A model generated the notes under the pieces. The model saw only the letters and a list, made by a program, of their open reading frames with translations, was not told the origin of the DNA and searched no databases. From Symsagittifera roscoffensis (Eukaryota > Xenacoelomorpha > Acoela > Convolutidae): 64,000 bases of DNA. Shown here in pieces: positions 58,805 to 64,000 of this stretch (position 1 is the first letter of the stretch; the number at the start of each line of letters is the position of its first letter). A program made the translations under genes and the position numbers. The DNA is taken from assembly GCF_963678635.1 (NCBI RefSeq), contig NC_087063.1:14701006-14765005 (forward strand), written 5' to 3'.

Positions 58805-60265
58805 ATGCCATCATCCCTTAACTCCCAAATGGCATCAGCAATCGAAAACTACGACCAAAGCGATGACGAATCTAATTCCGAGTTAATAATCGAAGGAAGC
58901 CTGACACCAACAAGCAATGATCAAGAAAAGGCCTCGCCTCAAAGGCAACTGACAATGGGACCAAACCAGGATCAACATGCTGATTACCAACATGCTGATT
59001 ACCAAAGCGATGACGAATCTAATTCCGAGTTAATAATCGAAGGAAGCCTGACACCAACAAGCAATGATCAAGAAAAGGCCTCGCCTCAAAGGCAACTGAC
59101 AATGGGACCAAACCAAGATCAACATGCTGATTACATCACAGTAAAACGAAAGCAGTTCAAGAATGTGCCCAAAGGGCAACCGACAAGGCATTCAGAAAAC
59201 TGGCAAGAAAATCATGATGACGCTTCGCCTAAAAGGCAACCGACAATGGAGCAAAGTCAAGCAACTAATCGAAAGCGCAAAGCGGAAGAATCACAAGCTC
59301 AAAGCAACAAAAGACTAAATATCACGAACATTATCTACATAAGCTTTGCAAAAGACAAAATTCCAAGCCGAATGACTTTCACCAAATCAATACGTAACCT
59401 GACTAAAGTACAATATTCTGGTCAAACCAGGGACCTCAAGACTGGCCTAGGCTATTCAATCAAGCCTGAATCGCCTCAAATTGCCCAAATTATCACCCAA
59501 GCCAACCTCGAAGTCCTGTTTCCCGACACAGAAGCAAAAATCGGAGGCAGACAACACAAGACAAACCAACCCAAGAAGAAACAAACTTCCAGCTTTGTTA
59601 TCTCAAGAGTCAGTGAACAACTCAGCGAAGGTGACATCCAATCTGAACTTGAGGAGATCAACAACATCAAGGTAGCAAAGCTCTTCCGAATCCAAAGCAG
59701 AAGCGTAGACAAGCCAACACAACTCATCAGAGTTTTCACAGATGATGACCTCGCCTGCAGAAAGGCAATCGACAATGGGGTCTACGTCTGCAACGAACTG
59801 AAACGATGCGAAGCATCCAAAACAGAACCACGAGTAACACAGTGTTACAAATGCCAAAATTTCGGCCACATGGCCATTAACTGTCCGAACCAGCAACGAT
59901 GCCTCAGATGTGGCGACAACCACGCAGTCAGAGACTGCAAAATTCCAAAGCAGCAAGTTAAATGCATCAACTGCAGAGGCGAACACCCAGCGCAGTACAA
60001 AGGCTGCCCGGTTTACAAGACAGCTCAAGTCGAAGCCCAAAAAGCACAACCAAAAGTGCAAAGCTACGCTCAAGTAGTCAAACAACAACCAACTACAACC
60101 GAAACACAACCAACCATGAGCAAAGAGGACATACAGCAGTTCATTAAAGAAACTGTTGAAACTACAATAGCCGATCAAGTCGAAAAAGCAGTGCAGAAAG
60201 CCATGGACGAAAAGATAACCGATGCAATCACCAAAGCCGTCGCTAAATCATGTGAGTTAAATTAA
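58805..60265 (+). CDS. LINE ORF1 protein, nucleic-acid binding, CCHC knuckles
   Basis: 486 residues from the first ATG (58805), preceded by a run of ten C. An in-frame extension upstream exists but lacks ATG. The N-terminal third is low-complexity and acidic, with a 49-residue tandem duplication. The middle holds a basic cluster and an RRM-like/PRE_C2HC-type region (SSFVISRVSEQLSEGDI to TQLIRVFTDD). Three knuckles follow: CYKCQNFGHMAINC, CLRCGDNHAVRDC, CINCRGEHPAQYKGC (about residues 345-405). The C-terminus is helical. In Jockey-type elements ORF1 binds the element RNA and forms the particle that carries ORF2. A one-base insertion near 60255-60260 appears to cut the C-terminus: one base out of register, the frame continues 56 codons to a TGA overlapping the ORF2 ATG. 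Confidence 0.9.
   Translation: MPSSLNSQMASAIENYDQSDDESNSELIIEGSLTPTSNDQEKASPQRQLTMGPNQDQHADYQHADYQSDDESNSELIIEGSLTPTSNDQEKASPQRQLTMGPNQDQHADYITVKRKQFKNVPKGQPTRHSENWQENHDDASPKRQPTMEQSQATNRKRKAEESQAQSNKRLNITNIIYISFAKDKIPSRMTFTKSIRNLTKVQYSGQTRDLKTGLGYSIKPESPQIAQIITQANLEVLFPDTEAKIGGRQHKTNQPKKKQTSSFVISRVSEQLSEGDIQSELEEINNIKVAKLFRIQSRSVDKPTQLIRVFTDDDLACRKAIDNGVYVCNELKRCEASKTEPRVTQCYKCQNFGHMAINCPNQQRCLRCGDNHAVRDCKIPKQQVKCINCRGEHPAQYKGCPVYKTAQVEAQKAQPKVQSYAQVVKQQPTTTETQPTMSKEDIQQFIKETVETTIADQVEKAVQKAMDEKITDAITKAVAKSCELN
58861..59154 (+). repeat. 147-bp in-frame tandem duplication within LINE ORF1
   Basis: CGATGACGAATCTAATTCCG recurs at 58861 and 59008, exactly 147 bases (49 codons) apart, and the two units are almost identical. 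Small sub-repeats (CAACATGCTGATTACC) mark the join. It duplicates an acidic QSDDESNSELIIEG-type segment. Confidence 0.9.
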
Positions 60266-60427
60266 CGAAGCAGTCAGCAATGCAGTTAAAACTCAATTCG
60301 AGAAAATAGATTTCACTGAACTGTTAACATCAAATATCAAAGCAAAACAAAATACAAAAACACACAGAGAAGCAAGCAGCAGCAGACATAGTAACTCCCG
60401 AAATCAAAACAACAACAATAAACCAAA

Positions 60428-63091
60428 ATGAATAGACTCAAGATAGCACAACTCAACTGCAGAAGTATAAACAAGCACAAACTGGAGATCCAAGATCTTC
60501 TAGCGAAACACAACATCACTATAGTCTGCTTCAACGAAACAAAAACCAAATATCCACCAAAACTACAAAACTTTAACCTTGCAGCAGCAATCTGTGACAG
60601 TGTCACAGGCTCGGCAATTTACATCAGAGACAACATACAGTACCAAGTACTGGAACAAGCACAACACATAAACCAAAACCACAGAGAATGCAGAAAAGGA
60701 TGCGAGACGATCAAGATCAACACAATGGGTATCACTGTAACAAGTGTTTACCTTAGCCCAAACGCAGAGATAGAGAACGTGACTTTCAATGGAAAAGATC
60801 CAAAACACATCATCGTTGGAGACTTCAACGCACAGATCAAATCTGTCAACCCAAAAGCAAGAGCAACCAACAGCAACGGAAGAGTTGTAGACGCACTCAT
60901 GCACAACTACTTCATCTTGAACGGTTCCGAACCAACACACCAAAGTGACTCAGTCCTAGACTTACACTTTGCATCACCAAAAATGGCTTGCCTATGCACG
61001 AACTTTGAAGTGTCAGACACAACACCAAGCGATCACTACATGACAATTGCAGAGTATGAACTAACTGTTCCAAAGAGAACATGCACAAAACCAAACTGGC
61101 GAAAATTCAGAGGCACAGTAACGAACTACAAGTTCAACCCTGACTCAATCAAAACTGACGAAGGTCTAGCTCGAGAAGCTGACCAGATAGCCAAACACAT
61201 TGACAAGTGCTACCAAGGCAGCCTAAAAGAACACAAGCACCAATTCACGAACCCACAACTAGTCGAACTAGTCAGAAACAAACACAAACTTGAACGACAA
61301 AAACAAAAGATGAGACGATATGACCAACAAGACACCAGTGACTACAAAGACCTGTGTACAAAGCTAAACAAAACAAAGAAAGACATCAGACAGCTAAAAC
61401 AGACAGTAGAAGGAGAAGACCAACTCAAACTACTCAGTGAAATGAACAAAGGACCAACACAACAGAATTTCTGGAAAGCAGTAAAAAAGCTCACAGGCAC
61501 AAGACCTAAACGAACGAGTAAACTGAAAATGACAAATCAAGACGCTGCGAACCACTTCGCTAAGATGCTCAAAGCAAACATGACGACAAATATAACAAAC
61601 TCTCAGGCAGCTCTAACGCATGAACAGGAAGTACATGACAAGATGTCCCAGGCGAAAATCCAAGATTTTCAACTGGAACAGACAGGTTTTGCACAAACAG
61701 AGATTAGATTAAAGCAACTCAAAGACGTGATCAAGCACAGAAAGAACACTGCCCCAGGACAAGACAAAGTTAGCTACAAAGCGATAAAAAACCTGCCCAA
61801 CAACGTACTAGAAGTACTAAGACAAATCATAGTACAATCGCTGAGAAGTGGCTACGTTCCTCTAGGCTGGAAACAAGCGACAGTATCAATGTTACCAAAA
61901 CCCGTGAAAGACCACAAAGATCCCAAGAACTATAGACCACTCTCACTTACAAGCTGTATCGTGAAGATCTGCGAGTGTTTTGTCAAAGAGCAGCTGCTAG
62001 TACACTGCGAAGATCACGACATCTTCGGACACTTTCAAAGTGCATACCGAAGCGAACGATACACCACCGACAATTTACTCTGTCTAACAGAGACAATCTA
62101 TAATGAGAATAACTGGAAGCAACCCGTTGCAGCAGCATTTCTGGACGTGCAACGAGCTTTTGACTCTGTCTGGCACGAAGGCTTATACTACAGACTACTA
62201 GAAATCAACTGTCCGAAGTGGATTGTAAAATGGACCAAGAGTTTTCTGACAGACCGAGAGTTAACAGTAGTATACCACCAAGCCAAAGCCGACAGTTTCA
62301 CACCCAGTGCAGGAGTACTGCAAGGAAGTGTAATCAGTCCAATTCTTTTCAACATCTATGTAAGCAAACCAGATGCAGGTCTAACAACAATATCACAATA
62401 TGCCGACGACATAGCAATTTACACAAGTTCAAATACAAGCAAGAATGCAACACACAGACTACAAGGTGGCCTAAACAAACTTGAAGCATGGTGCCAGAAA
62501 TGGAAGATAGACGTGAACCCGGAGAAGACGAACTTTATACTTTTTACAAGACACAAGAAGAATGACTGCAAATTAATGCTACAGAACGAAGAGATCGAAC
62601 CATCAACAACCACTAAATTTCTGAGAATTACATTAAATGACAACCTGACATGGAAAGACTATCTACAAAGAATTGAAGACAAATCGACAAGGAAAATCAA
62701 TTTTCTACTAGTACTACGAGCCACAGGCATCAAATCCAAAGTCTTAAAGTTTTTGTACCAATCAACAATTGTACCAGTATTCACATACGCATCACCTTCG
62801 TGGGCAAACGCATCTACAAGGCACTTACAAAGATTGCAGAACAGAGCACTAAAAATAGCCTACCATCTACCAGTAACAACACCAACAGACGAAGTACATA
62901 AAATCACCAGGATGAAGACGATTCAAGAAGAACTAACAAGACTAAACTCAAATTACCTCAAAAGAGCTGCACAGACAAACCCCAAGATACAAGAACTAAT
63001 CCGAGACACTCTACAACAATCAACAGACACATACGCACACAGACTCACACCAATACAAGCAATTTTCCAACAACACCTTTCCGCAAGATGA
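60428..63091 (+). CDS. LINE ORF2 protein: AP-like endonuclease and reverse transcriptase
   Basis: 887 uninterrupted residues from ATG 60428 to TGA 63089-63091. The endonuclease part has AQLNCRSIN (Asn, residue ~10), CFNETKT (Glu, ~36), VGDFNAQ (Asp/Asn, ~131) and SDHYMT (Asp-His, ~201). The RT part has FLDVQRAFDSVWH (~575), GVLQGSVISPILFN (~640) and QYADDIAIY (~657), all catalytic residues present. The C-terminal ~200 residues carry the usual thumb and tail of Jockey/CR1-type proteins; no RNase H. The protein nicks target DNA and copies the element RNA at the nick. Its ATG would overlap the ancestral ORF1 stop as ATGA, suggesting coupled termination-reinitiation. Confidence 0.93.
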   Translation: MNRLKIAQLNCRSINKHKLEIQDLLAKHNITIVCFNETKTKYPPKLQNFNLAAAICDSVTGSAIYIRDNIQYQVLEQAQHINQNHRECRKGCETIKINTMGITVTSVYLSPNAEIENVTFNGKDPKHIIVGDFNAQIKSVNPKARATNSNGRVVDALMHNYFILNGSEPTHQSDSVLDLHFASPKMACLCTNFEVSDTTPSDHYMTIAEYELTVPKRTCTKPNWRKFRGTVTNYKFNPDSIKTDEGLAREADQIAKHIDKCYQGSLKEHKHQFTNPQLVELVRNKHKLERQKQKMRRYDQQDTSDYKDLCTKLNKTKKDIRQLKQTVEGEDQLKLLSEMNKGPTQQNFWKAVKKLTGTRPKRTSKLKMTNQDAANHFAKMLKANMTTNITNSQAALTHEQEVHDKMSQAKIQDFQLEQTGFAQTEIRLKQLKDVIKHRKNTAPGQDKVSYKAIKNLPNNVLEVLRQIIVQSLRSGYVPLGWKQATVSMLPKPVKDHKDPKNYRPLSLTSCIVKICECFVKEQLLVHCEDHDIFGHFQSAYRSERYTTDNLLCLTETIYNENNWKQPVAAAFLDVQRAFDSVWHEGLYYRLLEINCPKWIVKWTKSFLTDRELTVVYHQAKADSFTPSAGVLQGSVISPILFNIYVSKPDAGLTTISQYADDIAIYTSSNTSKNATHRLQGGLNKLEAWCQKWKIDVNPEKTNFILFTRHKKNDCKLMLQNEEIEPSTTTKFLRITLNDNLTWKDYLQRIEDKSTRKINFLLVLRATGIKSKVLKFLYQSTIVPVFTYASPSWANASTRHLQRLQNRALKIAYHLPVTTPTDEVHKITRMKTIQEELTRLNSNYLKRAAQTNPKIQELIRDTLQQSTDTYAHRLTPIQAIFQQHLSAR

Positions 63092-63124
63092 ACAACACCC
63101 GGAAGTTAACAGCTTAAAGAGCAG

Positions 63125-63161
63125 TTGGTCTGCTTCAGAAGCTTAATTGTTCACAGACCAA
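63125..63161 (+). other. Stem-loop in the LINE 3' end
   Basis: TTGGTCTG (63125-63132) pairs exactly with CAGACCAA (63154-63161) across a 21-base loop, ten bases from the 3' end of the element. In several LINE clades without polyA tails a 3' stem-loop is the RT recognition site; that role is inferred here. Confidence 0.6.
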
Positions 63162-63171
63162 CACATACTTA

Positions 63172-63193
63172 TCTGCTGTCTATAATTCGTGAC
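63172..63193. repeat. Target-site duplication of the LINE, right copy
   Basis: Exact copy of 58179-58200, directly after the non-polyA 3' end CACATACTTA. Confidence 0.93.
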
Positions 63194-63988
63194 GGCCGGG
63201 ACCGTCCCCTAGCGTGTTTCCAGGTTAGGAGGCACAAAGGTGGTAATCACCGTTTCGCTCGATGCTCCTTCTTCCCTCAGCACTCCTGTGTCAAAGAGTT
63301 CTGCTTCTAACTCATCCAATCGCTCTTGGTAGACTCGATTCAACCAAGCCTGTCCTTCTATACTATCGAAGTGGGTGCCGTCCGTGGTCAGTCTAGCCTG
63401 ATCCATAGCTCTCAACTCATGTTCGATGTCCATGAGGATCATTGTTCCAGCATTCCGACTTGCGAGATTCCTCAAGATGTTATTCCACCTGACGACTCCT
63501 TCGTTGTGCCTTCTCCCTGCTGCTGTCAAGCTCCTTTTGTTCATTGCCACAGTGCAAAAGGTCAGTACCGCGCAATTGAAATTCTGCCAGAGAGTAGTAA
63601 ATAAGCACACCATCATTGATTCCCATAGTGCTTCCTGCTCATCCGAACCCCTAGAGATGTCATTCGTTCCAACCAGGATCATCACATTGGGGATCCTCCC
63701 TTGATTCATTAGCTCCACCATTCGATATAACTGGGCTATCGTCGCGCCTCCGAAGGCCATCACAGTGGTGACTCAAGAGGTCCTCAAAGTCGATAGTACT
63801 CTGACCAAGCTGTCTCCCAGTATCAGATGTGATGTCCCCAGTGGCGGTTGTTGCAGGTTTACTGCCGAGTTCCAAGTCGCTCGATTGAAGCAAGCTCTCG
63901 GATCTGTCTCCGGAACTCCCGTGAAATTATATCTCAATTGATTGTTTTTTTGTATGTCTATTACACGTGACACTTTCTTCGCTGGCAT
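63194..63988 (-). pseudogene. Polyprotein copy B, SGNH-hydrolase-like domain part
   Basis: The minus-strand frame from 63988 (an ATG, possibly internal) reads through block I HLILGDSLVRVL (63806-63823), an in-frame TGA near 63770, block II AFGGAT, block III VGTNDISRG (63658-63672) and block V TTDGTHFDS (63368-63382), to a TAG near 63209. All four SGNH signature residues (Ser, Gly, Asn, His with Asp) are present, unlike copy A where block I is VDS. The domain is followed by a helical WLNRVYQERLDELEAEL tail, as in copy A. Beyond the TAG the same frame continues into the target-site sequence and, across the LINE, into 58236-57925. The gene probably extends past the window end. Confidence 0.75.
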
Positions 63989-64000
63989 CTTCTGTATTCT

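Larger units (their letters stand above)
58201..63171 (+). mobile_element. Non-LTR retrotransposon (LINE), Jockey/CR1-like, nearly full length
   Basis: A 4,971-bp insertion bounded by perfect 22-bp target-site duplications. It has a 604-base leader, ORF1 with three CCHC knuckles, ORF2 with endonuclease and reverse transcriptase, and a short 3' tail. There is no RNase H domain. The 3' end is not polyA: it ends CACATACTTA after a stem-loop at 63125-63161. Because the insertion is full length with intact ORF2 and exact duplications, it is young. It entered the polyprotein B reading frame: without the LINE and one duplication (4,993 bases), the frames on the two sides are in register. Confidence 0.92.

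Noticed and set aside
60251-60260. GTGAGT near the end of LINE ORF1 as a splice donor
   Set aside because: A one-base insertion in TTAAATTAA explains the frame change more simply, and no matching acceptor is evident at a sensible distance.
1-64000. tRNA, rRNA, telomere repeats, host housekeeping genes
   Set aside because: None was recognised on either strand by inspection; a tRNAscan or Rfam search was not possible here.

Overview
This is a metazoan-type (invertebrate) repeat-rich genomic window. It contains almost nothing that looks like a host gene. What can be recognised is mobile or virus-like: a Polinton/Maverick-type family B DNA polymerase, a Ty3/gypsy-type pol, a Jockey/CR1-type LINE, and two copies of an unrecognised multi-domain polyprotein carrying an SGNH-hydrolase-like domain. 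The polymerase and pol resemble families common in aquatic invertebrates such as cnidarians, but the species cannot be fixed from the sequence. There is one 200-base assembly gap.

Layout. 1-7660: AT-rich remnant of a Polinton-like element with small unrecognised genes on both strands and a DNA polymerase gene broken by several frameshifts and in-frame stops. The putative promoters share a CCAAT-type element. 7861-8060: Ns. 8061-14955 (minus): decayed polyprotein copy A (coiled coil, SGNH-like domain, further conserved blocks). 15487-16054 (minus): fragment that may be the tail of another copy. 16316-20202 (minus): decayed Ty3/gypsy pol (protease, RT, RNase H, integrase) whose upstream end runs into satellite. 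20186-40740: about 20.5 kb of one tandem array of ~41-bp units. Each unit can fold as an 8-bp perfect hairpin (TTGGGACA/TGTCCCAA) with an 8-base loop that varies, and the units are organised into nested higher-order repeats. 40741-43948 and 47193-50780: two copies of a non-coding 3.2-3.6 kb segment, separated by a second block of the same array (44541-47190), so array plus flank was duplicated. 50781-51730: non-coding, with a cluster of hairpins and one arm of a 31-bp inverted repeat. 51730-64000 (minus): polyprotein copy B, split by a nearly intact LINE (58201-63171, plus strand) with a 22-bp target-site duplication.

How the parts relate. Copies A and B share the same order of conserved blocks, although their proteins are diverged and both are frameshifted. 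This is the best evidence that the unrecognised reading frames were once one long real protein. The LINE landed inside copy B, and removing it together with one target-site copy puts the two flanks back in one frame, so it is younger than B. The LINE is the only element here that still looks close to functional. Its ORF1 has a one-base frameshift near its end, without which ORF1 would stop exactly over the ORF2 start codon (ATGA).
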